A program made the position numbers and the translations under genes. From NCBI GenBank assembly GCA_035564555.1, contig DATMTS010000042.1, forward strand, positions 1 through 45,747: DNA of 45,747 nt, in the 5' to 3' direction. The notes under the pieces were generated by a model. It was not told where the DNA came from. It saw only the letters and a program-made list of their open reading frames with translations, and searched no databases. Below are positions 32,796 to 40,348 of the stretch, piece by piece; position 1 is the first letter of the stretch, and each line of letters starts with the position of its first letter. This stretch comes from DATMTS01 sp035564555 (GTDB lineage: Bacteria > Actinomycetota > Actinomycetes > Actinomycetales > Microbacteriaceae).

Positions 32796-32801
32796 AGTCT
32801 A
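32796..32801 (-). promoter_or_regulatory. miaB -10 element
   Basis: Minus strand TAGACT, 9 nt before the miaB ATG. A CTGACG sequence about 17 nt upstream may serve as -35. A separate promoter would uncouple miaB-miaA-dapF from recA-recX. Confidence 0.45.
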
Positions 32802-32850
32802 CGTTCGCATCGCGGCGCGTCAGCTTCGTCTACTCCACCACGTTCGCCCG

Positions 32851-33606
32851 CTACTCCACCTCGAATGGCGCGCCAGGATCGTCGTCGCTCGACGGGTCGT
32901 CGCTCTGCTCGCGGTCGCGCAAGGGGTCGTCGCTCAATGCGGACTCCATGGCGCGACGGATGATGTCGGAAGCGTAGCCCTTGCGCGCGAGGTAGCCCGA
33001 GAGCCTGCGTCGGGCGGTCTGCCCGTCGAGACTGCTCAGTTGGGAAGCGCGTTTATGCGCGAGTTCGAGCGCACGCTCGAGTTCGTCGTCGTCTTCGATC
33101 TCGCTCAGCGCGTCGTCGATGATCGCCTGTTCGATGTGTCTGCGTCGCAACTCCTGTGCGATCGCGGTGCGCCCCAACCCCTTGCGCGTGTGCTGCGTGT
33201 AGACGAGGGTGAGGGCGAGGGCGGCATCATCGAGCAGGCCGACGCTCTGCAACCGGTCGAGTTCGGCACGGGCCGTCGTCTCGTCGACACCGCGCTTGTC
33301 GAGAACTTGCTGCAGTTCCCACCGCGACATGCCACGACGGGCGAGTTGGTGCATCGAGACGTTCGACGCCCGGGACGCACCCCGGGTGGATTCGCGTGCC
33401 GGCTCCGCGTCTCCGCCGCGCATCGATTCGACGCGACGCAGCGCGGCGGATGCGGCCTCGGATGGCCGCGCGCCGGGAAGGTAACTGACCGGTGCCAGAT
33501 GATGTTCGCCTGCGGGGGTCTCAGGACCGCTTCCCAGCCACGTAACGCGGCCGTTGCGCGGCCGAGCCGACTCGCCGTCAGGCGTGGGCGTGAATCTCAC
33601 CACCAT
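32851..33606 (-). CDS. recX: Regulatory protein RecX
   Basis: Binds RecA filaments and limits their activity. 251 residues: a ~75-residue unconserved N-terminus, then three repeated three-helix modules (about 78-225; landmarks MSRWELQQVLDKRGV, TRKGLGRTAIAQELRRR, RRRLSGYLARKGY) and a very acidic tail (SDDPSSDDDPGAPFEVE). ATG with GGAGA a few nt upstream, 33 bp after recA, so it is co-transcribed and shares the SOS control of recA. Confidence 0.92.
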   Translation of the reverse strand: MVVRFTPTPDGESARPRNGRVTWLGSGPETPAGEHHLAPVSYLPGARPSEAASAALRRVESMRGGDAEPARESTRGASRASNVSMHQLARRGMSRWELQQVLDKRGVDETTARAELDRLQSVGLLDDAALALTLVYTQHTRKGLGRTAIAQELRRRHIEQAIIDDALSEIEDDDELERALELAHKRASQLSSLDGQTARRRLSGYLARKGYASDIIRRAMESALSDDPLRDREQSDDPSSDDDPGAPFEVE

Positions 33607-33639
33607 GTCGCTCTCCGTGCCGAATCGTCAGCCTCGTCG

Positions 33640-34725
33640 TCACGCGCCCTTGCGCTGGGCGAGCTTGCCCTGAAGGGACTCGACGTTGCCGGGTGCCTCG
33701 ACCGCAGCATCTGCGCTACCGGCTGCGCCGGCTCCGACGCCCAGCTTGCTCAAGATCTTGCGTTCGATCTCGGCCGCAAGGTCGGGGTTCGCGATCAGGA
33801 AGTTGCGGGCGTTCTCTTTGCCCTGGCCCAGTTGGTCGCCTTCGTAGGTGTACCAGGCGCCGGACTTCTTGACGATGGCGTGCTCGACGCCGAAGTCGAT
33901 CAGGCTGCCTTCGCGCGAGATGCCCACCCCGTACAGGATGTCGAATTCCGCCTGCTTGAACGGCGGAGCCATCTTGTTCTTCACAACCTTGACCCTGGTG
34001 CGGTTGCCCACCGCGTCGGTGCCGTCTTTCAGCGTCTCAATGCGACGGATGTCAAGACGAACCGACGCATAGAATTTGAGCGCTTTGCCGCCGGCAGTGG
34101 TCTCCGGACTGCCGAAGAACACCCCGATCTTCTCGCGCAACTGGTTGATGAAGATCATGGTCGTGTTGGTCTGGCTCAGTCCGCCGGTGAGCTTGCGCAA
34201 CGCCTGGGACATCAAACGAGCCTGCAACCCGACGTGCGAGTCGCCCATCTCACCCTCGATCTCAGCACGCGGCACCAGTGCCGCGACGGAGTCAATGACG
34301 ATCAGATCGATCGACCCGCTGCGCACGAGCATGTCGGCGATTTCGAGCGCCTGCTCGCCCGTGTCGGGCTGCGAGACGAGCAGGGAGTCGATGTCGACGC
34401 CGAGCTTCTTGGCGTACTCCGGGTCGAGCGCATGCTCGGCATCGATGAACGCGGCGATGCCGCCGGCGCGCTGGGCGTTCGCGATCGCATGCAGCGTGAG
34501 CGTGGTCTTACCCGACGACTCCGGACCGTAGATCTCAACGATGCGCCCGCGCGGCAGACCGCCGATGCCGAGCGCCACGTCCAGTGCGATGGAACCAGTG
34601 GGAATCACCTCGACGGGCGCGCGCTCGTCGCTGCCCAGACGCATGACGGAACCTTTGCCGAATTGGCGGTCGATCTGGGCGAGAGCGGTCTCGAGCGCCT
34701 TCTCGCGATCGTTTGCTGATGGCAT
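33640..34725 (-). CDS. recA: Recombinase RecA
   Basis: ATP-dependent strand-exchange protein and coprotease for LexA. 361 residues: Walker A GPESSGKT (67-74), Walker B LIVIDSVAALVP, loop L1 near GEMGDSHVGLQARLMSQALRK and L2 near FINQLREKIGVFFGSPETT. The tail after residue ~330 is alanine-rich. ATG at 34723-34725 with AAGGGAAG 7 nt upstream. No intein. Upstream is a 176-bp control region with an SOS box, then DUF3046. Confidence 0.98.
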   Translation of the reverse strand: MPSANDREKALETALAQIDRQFGKGSVMRLGSDERAPVEVIPTGSIALDVALGIGGLPRGRIVEIYGPESSGKTTLTLHAIANAQRAGGIAAFIDAEHALDPEYAKKLGVDIDSLLVSQPDTGEQALEIADMLVRSGSIDLIVIDSVAALVPRAEIEGEMGDSHVGLQARLMSQALRKLTGGLSQTNTTMIFINQLREKIGVFFGSPETTAGGKALKFYASVRLDIRRIETLKDGTDAVGNRTRVKVVKNKMAPPFKQAEFDILYGVGISREGSLIDFGVEHAIVKKSGAWYTYEGDQLGQGKENARNFLIANPDLAAEIERKILSKLGVGAGAAGSADAAVEAPGNVESLQGKLAQRKGA

Positions 34726-34856
34726 TTCGAATCTTCCCTTCGCAGGACTCTTGGACGTCTCGCACAGTACGCCGAGGGTCCGACATCCACCCTCGGATTG
34801 GTCCGGAATGTGGATAACTCGATTCGAGCGGCGCTGTGCGTCCAGAGTACCAAGAA

Positions 34857-34872
34857 CCGAACATGTCTTCGG
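34857..34872 (-). promoter_or_regulatory. SOS box of recA
   Basis: CCGAAGACATGTTCGG on the minus strand: an imperfect match to TCGAAC-N4-GTTCGA with CGAA and TTCG cores kept. A possible -10 TACTCT follows a few bases downstream. The leader also contains the palindrome CTCGATTCGAG near 34818-34828. Confidence 0.7.
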
Positions 34873-34901
34873 AGAAGATCCGGCGTGTCGCGAGGGTTCC
34901 G

Positions 34902-35132
34902 TCAGTCGTTCGGGGCGCGAGCGGGACGGCCGGCGCCGTGACGGCGCGACCGGGGAACGCCCTTGGCATCGCACAACGCGAACCACACTTCTCGAGCCGG
35001 CACCCCTTCGGCGAGCGCCTGCTCCGCGGTGCGGCCGCCCAACTCACCGAGGATCAGGTCGTGCACCAGCACGGCACCGTAGCCCGGTCCGAACTCGTCA
35101 TCGACCGCCCTGCGGAACTCACTCAATCGCAT
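34902..35132 (-). CDS. DUF3046 family protein
   Basis: 76-residue protein starting MRLSEFRRAVDDEFG, with VLVHDLILGELGGRTAEQALAEGVPAREVWFALCDA as its core and a basic C-terminus. DUF3046 proteins are found just upstream of recA in actinobacteria, as here. Function unknown; the core looks helical. The last residues (PRSRRHGAGRPARAPND) are basic and could touch nucleic acid, but this is guesswork. Confidence 0.85.
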   Translation of the reverse strand: MRLSEFRRAVDDEFGPGYGAVLVHDLILGELGGRTAEQALAEGVPAREVWFALCDAKGVPRSRRHGAGRPARAPND

Positions 35133-35149
35133 CCGACCAGCCTATGGAG

Positions 35150-35186
35150 AAAAAGTGAGGCGCCCCGGTGCTGTCCGGGGCGCCTC
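35150..35186 (-). terminator. Rho-independent terminator of clgR
   Basis: Perfect 12-bp stem GAGGCGCCCCGG/CCGGGGCGCCTC (35157-35168 with 35175-35186), 6-nt loop, followed on the minus strand by AC then TTTTT. The most canonical terminator in the window, 19 nt past the clgR stop. Confidence 0.93.
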
Positions 35187-35205
35187 GTGTATCGAATCGG
35201 GCACG

Positions 35206-35517
35206 CTAGCGTGCGACGAGATCCGCGTCCATCGCCGCGACGAACTCGTCGGGCACGGTGTCGGGGATCAGCGGGTCGATGCCTTCGAGCACGGCGAGCC
35301 TGTCGCCGACCTCGCGCATGATCACCGAGATAGGAGTGTCGAGGGCGTCCGCCACCGACGCGAGAATCTCGGATGATGCTTCTTTCTGGCCGCGCTCCAC
35401 CTCGCTCAGGTAGCCGAGGGCGACACTCGCCTTGCTCGCGACCTGACGGAGGGTGCGCCCCTTCTGCAGGCGGAAGTCCCTGAGCACGTCGCCGATTTCC
35501 TGACGTACAAGAATCAT
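35206..35517 (-). CDS. clgR: Helix-turn-helix transcriptional regulator, ClgR-like
   Basis: 103 residues. XRE-type helix-turn-helix at about 8-62 (LRDFRLQKGRTLRQVASKASVALGYLSEVERGQKEAS), then a short acidic C-terminal part. ClgR activates clpP/clpC and other proteolysis genes in actinobacteria, and lies next to pgsA, cinA and recA in several of them, as here. Start ATG at 35515-35517 with a perfect AAGGAGG at 5-6 nt spacing, the strongest Shine-Dalgarno in the window. A TAAAGT -10 lies near 35575 on the minus strand. The identity rests on motif plus context. Confidence 0.8.
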   Translation of the reverse strand: MILVRQEIGDVLRDFRLQKGRTLRQVASKASVALGYLSEVERGQKEASSEILASVADALDTPISVIMREVGDRLAVLEGIDPLIPDTVPDEFVAAMDADLVAR

Positions 35518-35662
35518 TGGAGCCTCCTTCTTCTTCCTGCCACACCATCGAGTGTTCGGGTTTGGATGCCCAACTTTACACGCATCCTCTATCTGGAACG
35601 GTAACGAAAGTGACTGGAGTTTCGATGTGAGTACATCCACTCCAACACGGGTACGCGAGGCA

Positions 35663-36217
35663 CTATTCCCGGGGCGCCCGCGGCGTATCGCGGGCGTCAG
35701 TCTGCGGCTCCGCCACGGCCTTCGCGATGGCGTCGACGGCCAGCCGCACCGTCTCCGCGCGGATCTGCGCGCGGTCCCCGTGCAGTCCGGGTGCCACGAC
35801 GACCGTGCCGGCGTCGGTCGACACTGCGATGAAGACCGTGCCGGGCTCGCGACCGCCCTGCGGATCCGGTCCGGCGACCCCGGTGGTCGCGACGCCGATA
35901 TCGGCTCGACGACCTCCGACGGCGAGCCGTTGCCGCACACCGCGCGCGAGCTGCTCCGCGACCATCGGATGCACGGGCCCCTCTTCGGCGAGCAGCCGCG
36001 CATCCACCCCGATCATCGTGTGCTTGAGTTCGGTCGCATAGACGACGACGCCGCCGAGGACCACCGCCGATGCCCCGGCGGGTCGGGTCAGCTCCGCCGC
36101 CAGGGCGCCGCCCGTGAGCGATTCCGCGACCGCTACCGTGAGCGCACGGGCCGCGAGTTCCGCGATCAACCGCCCGGTGGCATCCGCGCCGCCCACGGCT
36201 TCTCCCTGCCCGTTCAC
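35663..36217 (-). CDS. CinA C-terminal-type nicotinamide-nucleotide amidohydrolase
   Basis: 184 residues, corresponding only to the C-terminal PncC-type domain of CinA; no N-terminal molybdopterin-like domain. Motifs: VAVAESLTGGALAAELTRPAGAS (about 24-46), VVVYATELKHTMIGV, TTGVAGPDPQGGREPGTVFIAV. It deamidates NMN, recycling the NMN formed by NAD-dependent ligase. The GTG start at 36215-36217 forms GTGA with the pgsA stop, so translation is coupled. The longer frame to 36775 is pgsA read out of phase. Confidence 0.9.
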   Translation of the reverse strand: MNGQGEAVGGADATGRLIAELAARALTVAVAESLTGGALAAELTRPAGASAVVLGGVVVYATELKHTMIGVDARLLAEEGPVHPMVAEQLARGVRQRLAVGGRRADIGVATTGVAGPDPQGGREPGTVFIAVSTDAGTVVVAPGLHGDRAQIRAETVRLAVDAIAKAVAEPQTDARDTPRAPRE

Positions 36218-36822
36218 GCGCCGCTCCCCTGCGCCCGGCCGGCCCGCCAGGCGTTCCAGAGGTACTCCAGGCCGGTCGCCACAGTGAGCACCACCGCGAC
36301 GGTCATCAGGATGCCGTCGAACCACGGTATCCATGCGCCGAAGATCGCGTGCAGCGGCGCCAAGGCGGCCGAGATGGCGACGGCCTGCACGACGGTCTTG
36401 AGCTTGCCACCCCGCGAAGCGGCGACGACGCCGTGCGAGATGACCACGAAGCGGTACACGGTGATGCCGACCTCCCGCACCATGATCACCACCGTCACCC
36501 ACCAGGGCAGTTCGCCGAGCACGGACAACGAGATCAGCGCGCCACCGATGAGAACCTTGTCTGCGATCGGATCGAGCAGCTTGCCGAGTTCGGTCACGAG
36601 CCCTCGGCGCCTGGCGATGGCGCCGTCGACGCCGTCGGTCGCGATGGCCAGCACGAACAACACGGTCGCCCACCAGCGCAGCGGCCCATCTGCACCCGCG
36701 TCGTAGAGCATCATCCAGACGAACACGGGTGCGAGCAGAATGCGGACGACCGTGATGACGTTGGGCAGGTTCCAATTGCTCGGCCCCCGTGCCGTGCCCG
36801 GCACGGCGGGGTCGGTGCTCAT
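36214..36822 (-). CDS. pgsA: CDP-diacylglycerol-glycerol-3-phosphate 3-phosphatidyltransferase
   Basis: Membrane enzyme making phosphatidylglycerol phosphate. 202 residues with about five to six transmembrane segments (near 20-40, 48-66, 90-110, 112-130, 143-160, 166-188). The CDP-alcohol phosphotransferase motif D-x2-DG-x2-AR-x8-G-x3-D-x3-D is complete (Asp63, Asp66, Gly67, Arg71, Gly80, Asp84, Asp88). Starts 3 nt after the ftsK stop and overlaps cinA. Which CDP-alcohol is used cannot be proven, but this position (ftsK-pgsA-cinA) is usual for PgsA. Confidence 0.92.
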   Translation of the reverse strand: MSTDPAVPGTARGPSNWNLPNVITVVRILLAPVFVWMMLYDAGADGPLRWWATVLFVLAIATDGVDGAIARRRGLVTELGKLLDPIADKVLIGGALISLSVLGELPWWVTVVIMVREVGITVYRFVVISHGVVAASRGGKLKTVVQAVAISAALAPLHAIFGAWIPWFDGILMTVAVVLTVATGLEYLWNAWRAGRAQGSGA

Positions 36823-36825
36823 GCG

Positions 36826-39657
36826 CTACTCCCTGCCGGTCAGCTGCCAGGCATCCTCGTCCGAGGGGCCGTCCTCCTCAGGATATCCGGCGGTCTGCGC
36901 GGCAACGGGGTCGGCACCATAGCGGTCGTCCGCCGGAAGCTGCGGCGCCTGGCGAGCCGCTGCGGGCCCAGCGGCAGCGACCTCGGCGTCCTCGCCGCGC
37001 AGCGTCGCCAGCACCGACGGCAGCTGTTCGGCCGTGACGAGCACGTCTCGCGCCTTGGATCCCTCGCTCGGCCCCACGATCTCGCGCGACTCGAGCAGAT
37101 CCATCAGCCGGCCGGCCTTCGCGAAGCCGACCCGGAGCTTGCGCTGCAGCATCGACGTCGACCCGAACTGAGTCGAGACGACGAGCTCTGCCGCTGCCAA
37201 CAGCAGTTCGAGGTCGTCGCCGATGTCGGAGTCGATCTGCTTGCGCTCCGGTGCCGCGGCCACGTCCGGCCGGTATTCGGGGCGGGCCTGCGCCGTGACG
37301 TGATCGACCACGCGTTGGATCTCGGTCTCCGACACCCAGGCGCCCTGCACTCGGATCGACTTCGACGCCCCCATCGGCAGGAAGAGTGCGTCGCCCTGCC
37401 CGATCAGCTTGTCGGCACCCGGCTGGTCGAGGATGACGCGCGAGTCGGTCACGCTGGTCACGGCGAACGCGAGCCGCGAGGGCACGTTCGCCTTGATCAG
37501 GCCGGTCACCACGTCGACCGAGGGTCGCTGCGTCGCCAGCACGAGGTGGATGCCGGACGCGCGCGCCAGCTGGGTGATGCGCACGATCGAGTCCTCGACG
37601 TCGCGCGGGGCGACCATCATCAGGTCGGCGAGTTCGTCGACGACGACCAGGAGGTACGGATACGGCTTGAGCCTGCGTTCGCTGCCTGCCGGCAGCACGA
37701 TCTCGTCGTTCACGACGGCTTTGTTGAAGTCATCGATGTGCCGGAAACCGAAGCTGGCCAGGTCGTCGTAGCGCATGTCCATCTCTTTCACGACCCACTG
37801 CAGCGCCTCCGCCGCCTTCTTTGGGCTCGTGATGATGGGCGTGATGAGGTGCGGCACCCCGGAGTAGATCGTGAGTTCCACGCGCTTCGGGTCGATCAGC
37901 ACCATGCGCACGTCAGTGGGCTTCGCCCGCATCAGCAGGCTGGTGATCATGGAGTTGACGAAGCTGGACTTGCCCGAGCCGGTGGATCCCGCCACCAGCA
38001 GGTGCGGCATCTTGGCGAGGTTCGCGACGACGTAGCCGCCGCCCACGTCCTTGCCGACGCCGATGGTCATCGGATGGTGGCTGTTGGTGGCCGCGGCGGA
38101 GCGAAGCACGTCGCCCAGGGAGACGATCTCACGGTCGCTGTTCGGGATCTCGATGCCGATCGCGCTCTTGCCCGGAATCGGCGAGAGGATGCGGACCTCG
38201 TTCGAGGCAACCGCGTACGAGAGGTTCTTGCTCAGCGCGGTGACGCGCTCGACCTTCACGCCGGGGCCGAGTTCGATTTCGTACTGGGTAACGGTCGGAC
38301 CGCGCGAATACCCGGTCACGCGTGCATCGACCTGGAACTGCTCGAGCACGTTCGTGATCGCCGCGACGACCTCGTCGTTCGCCGACGACCGGGTCTTGGC
38401 CGGCGTGCCGGCCGAGAGCGTTGCCGCCGACGGCAACTGATACGGCTGATCGGGCGGCGGCACGATGGGCGCGGAACCCTGCTGGCTGAAGCCCGTCTCG
38501 TCTTCGAAGTCGCCCGTTGCGCTCTGCCCGAAGCCCGGCAGCACCTCGGTCAGCCCGGTGGCCCCGTCGCCGACCAGCCCGGTCGACCCTCCTGGCCGCA
38601 CCTCGCCGGTGAATCGCTTGACGGCATCCTCCGCCACGCGCAATTCGCCGAGCACCTCGGTGCCGTAGTGCGCGGATGCCGGATCGGGCTCGAGAGCGGT
38701 GTCGAACTCGCCGCCCAGCACGGGAACGTCCCCGAGTAGCTCGGTGATGCCGGCGACCATCGGGGTGTCGTATGCCGGATCGTCTTCCCGCTGATTCTTG
38801 TTGCGGCGCCACCAGGGCAGGTTCGCTTCGTCGTCGTCACCGTCGTCGTCGATGCCGTCGAGTTCGACCTGGGCGGTCTTCGCCCGCTCTTCGGCCTTCT
38901 GCGCCTTCGCCGCCGCCCGCTCCTCCTCGGTGGCAAGTTGCGCACCGAACAGGTACGCGTAGAGTTCGCGCAGCCGCGAGCCGATCTTCGTCGGCGGCGT
39001 CTTGGTGATGATCAGGATGCTGAACAGCGCGAGCACGATCACTACGGCGGTTGCGCCGGCCGGCGTGATCAGTGCGACCAGCGGGGCGGTGACCATCCAG
39101 CCGAGCACGCCGCCCGCGCGAGCGAGCACGAGCATCCCGTCGCTGGGCTGCGGCTGAGAACTGAAGATGTGGCACAGCCCTGACACCGTGACCAGCAGGA
39201 TGCCGAGCCCGATGCCGATCCGCGTGTTGTCGTGCACGGAACTGGGATGCCGGAACAGCCAGATCGCGAACAGCAGCATGATCACCGGTAGCGCGAACGC
39301 GACGCGCCCGAACAGCCCCCCGAACGTCCAAACGTCGAGTTGCTGAGCGATGGGATCGTCGATCAGGAACCATTCCACGACGGCGCCGGCGACCGCCAGC
39401 AGCACGACGAAGAACGGTAAACCGTCTCGGCGCTCCTCCTTTGCGAGCTTCTCCGGCCCGAGTGCTCGCGCTGCGCCGCCGGCCACGTGCGCGACACCCA
39501 TCCAGGCGCGGACGAACAAGCTGGGGCGCGCCTCGGCGGCCGGGTAGCGAACCGTCTTCTGGGCGGCGGTCTTACCGGAGGTCTTGCCCGCCGCCGCGCG
39601 CGCTGAACCGCCGCGCGCGCTCGAGCGCCCCGCGGACGATTTGGTGCTGGTGGCCAT
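36826..39657 (-). CDS. ftsK: DNA translocase FtsK
   Basis: Septal DNA pump that clears chromosome ends at division. 943 residues: basic N-terminus (1-75), four transmembrane helices (about 82-98, 117-135, 147-165, 180-218), a low-complexity acidic linker (about 245-420), then the motor: beta region, Walker A GSTGSGKS (557-564), Walker B VVVDE (671-675), and the gamma winged-helix domain (about 815-885). After it comes a ~60-residue acidic tail. ATG at 39655-39657, 7 nt after a TACCGT -10; the GTG 9 nt upstream lies in that promoter. Confidence 0.96.
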   Translation of the reverse strand: MATSTKSSAGRSSARGGSARAAAGKTSGKTAAQKTVRYPAAEARPSLFVRAWMGVAHVAGGAARALGPEKLAKEERRDGLPFFVVLLAVAGAVVEWFLIDDPIAQQLDVWTFGGLFGRVAFALPVIMLLFAIWLFRHPSSVHDNTRIGIGLGILLVTVSGLCHIFSSQPQPSDGMLVLARAGGVLGWMVTAPLVALITPAGATAVVIVLALFSILIITKTPPTKIGSRLRELYAYLFGAQLATEEERAAAKAQKAEERAKTAQVELDGIDDDGDDDEANLPWWRRNKNQREDDPAYDTPMVAGITELLGDVPVLGGEFDTALEPDPASAHYGTEVLGELRVAEDAVKRFTGEVRPGGSTGLVGDGATGLTEVLPGFGQSATGDFEDETGFSQQGSAPIVPPPDQPYQLPSAATLSAGTPAKTRSSANDEVVAAITNVLEQFQVDARVTGYSRGPTVTQYEIELGPGVKVERVTALSKNLSYAVASNEVRILSPIPGKSAIGIEIPNSDREIVSLGDVLRSAAATNSHHPMTIGVGKDVGGGYVVANLAKMPHLLVAGSTGSGKSSFVNSMITSLLMRAKPTDVRMVLIDPKRVELTIYSGVPHLITPIITSPKKAAEALQWVVKEMDMRYDDLASFGFRHIDDFNKAVVNDEIVLPAGSERRLKPYPYLLVVVDELADLMMVAPRDVEDSIVRITQLARASGIHLVLATQRPSVDVVTGLIKANVPSRLAFAVTSVTDSRVILDQPGADKLIGQGDALFLPMGASKSIRVQGAWVSETEIQRVVDHVTAQARPEYRPDVAAAPERKQIDSDIGDDLELLLAAAELVVSTQFGSTSMLQRKLRVGFAKAGRLMDLLESREIVGPSEGSKARDVLVTAEQLPSVLATLRGEDAEVAAAGPAAARQAPQLPADDRYGADPVAAQTAGYPEEDGPSDEDAWQLTGRE

Positions 39658-39664
39658 GGATTCC

Positions 39665-39670
39665 ACGGTA
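39665..39670 (-). promoter_or_regulatory. ftsK -10 element (leaderless promoter)
   Basis: Minus strand TACCGT with 7 nt to the ATG. No clear -35. Confidence 0.4.
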
Positions 39671-39745
39671 CTTCGCCCCGCGCCGGTTCGGACGCAGGCG
39701 GCCGCGAGTGTCTGCGGCCGGCGCCAACCGCACGGGACAAGTGCC

Positions 39746-39773
39746 TCAGTGCAGCGCGTTTCAGTGCAGCGCG
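39746..39773 (-). repeat. 15-bp tandem duplication at the GNAT gene end
   Basis: TCAGTGCAGCGCG occurs at 39746-39758 and again at 39761-39773, separated by TT. The second copy encodes the last codons (Arg-Ala-Leu-His) and stop of the acetyltransferase, so the gene's 3' end has been copied once downstream. Confidence 0.85.
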
Positions 39774-40252
39774 CGCACCATCACGTCGGCCCGGTCGCCC
39801 GAAGCGACCGTCTGATATCCCTCGCTCGTGTAAAGGCGGTACGCGAAATTGCGGCGGTCGACGCTCAGGCTCAACCTGGTGTGTCCGGCTTCACGTGCCA
39901 GGGAAGCAATGGCATGCAGCAGGTCGCGGCCGATCCCCTGCGCGCGCCATTGCCGGTTCACGCCCAGGGTTACCTCGGGCACGCCCGTCGCGACGAAACC
40001 GCTGCCGGCGGCATCCGGGGCGAAGACACGCGCCCACACTCCGCCGATCGGGCCGCCCAGTTCATCGACGGCGACGGCGCCGATGTCGCCGGGGCGGCGC
40101 CATCCCGAGATGTACCGGGCGATCTCCACGTCTTCCAGCACGGCCACACGCGGACGCGGCGCTGCCTCGTTCCAATTCGCCGCCTCGACGAGCATGTCGG
40201 CAAGGAAGCGTGCGTCCGCTGCTGTGGCGCGGCGGATGGTGTAACCGGCCAT
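39761..40252 (-). CDS. GNAT-family N-acetyltransferase
   Basis: 163 residues with the GNAT fold: N-terminal YTIRRATAADARFLADML, and the acetyl-CoA pyrophosphate loop RAQGIGRDLL (about 103-112) following the beta-4 strand EVTLGV. The C-terminal SLSVDRRNFAYRLYTSEGYQTV is the usual beta-5/alpha-4 part. The acceptor cannot be inferred. ATG at 40250-40252, 6 nt after a TACCCT -10, so possibly leaderless. It lies between rnj and ftsK on the same strand, with ~95-bp gaps on each side. Confidence 0.88.
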   Translation of the reverse strand: MAGYTIRRATAADARFLADMLVEAANWNEAAPRPRVAVLEDVEIARYISGWRRPGDIGAVAVDELGGPIGGVWARVFAPDAAGSGFVATGVPEVTLGVNRQWRAQGIGRDLLHAIASLAREAGHTRLSLSVDRRNFAYRLYTSEGYQTVASGDRADVMVRALH

Positions 40253-40258
40253 ACGCCG

Positions 40259-40264
40259 AGGGTA
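40259..40264 (-). promoter_or_regulatory. GNAT gene -10 element (leaderless promoter)
   Basis: Minus strand TACCCT with 6 nt to the ATG. No recognisable -35. Confidence 0.35.
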
Positions 40265-40348
40265 CGCGCACCGCGGTAGCCGGCGCCGGGTGCGTTACGT
40301 CGTGCTACGCCGACGGATCGCCGGCCCGGCGGGCGCACCGACTCGCGC

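Noticed and set aside
30768..38739. Plus-strand ORFs of 731, 674 and 796 codons opposite miaA/miaB, recX/recA and ftsK
   Set aside because: Same shadow effect; the opposite strand carries unmistakable genes over their whole length.
40265..40348. GC-rich inverted words (GCCGGC, GGCCCGGCG) between rnj and the GNAT gene
   Set aside because: Short and imperfect; expected by chance at this GC content, so not called as a terminator.
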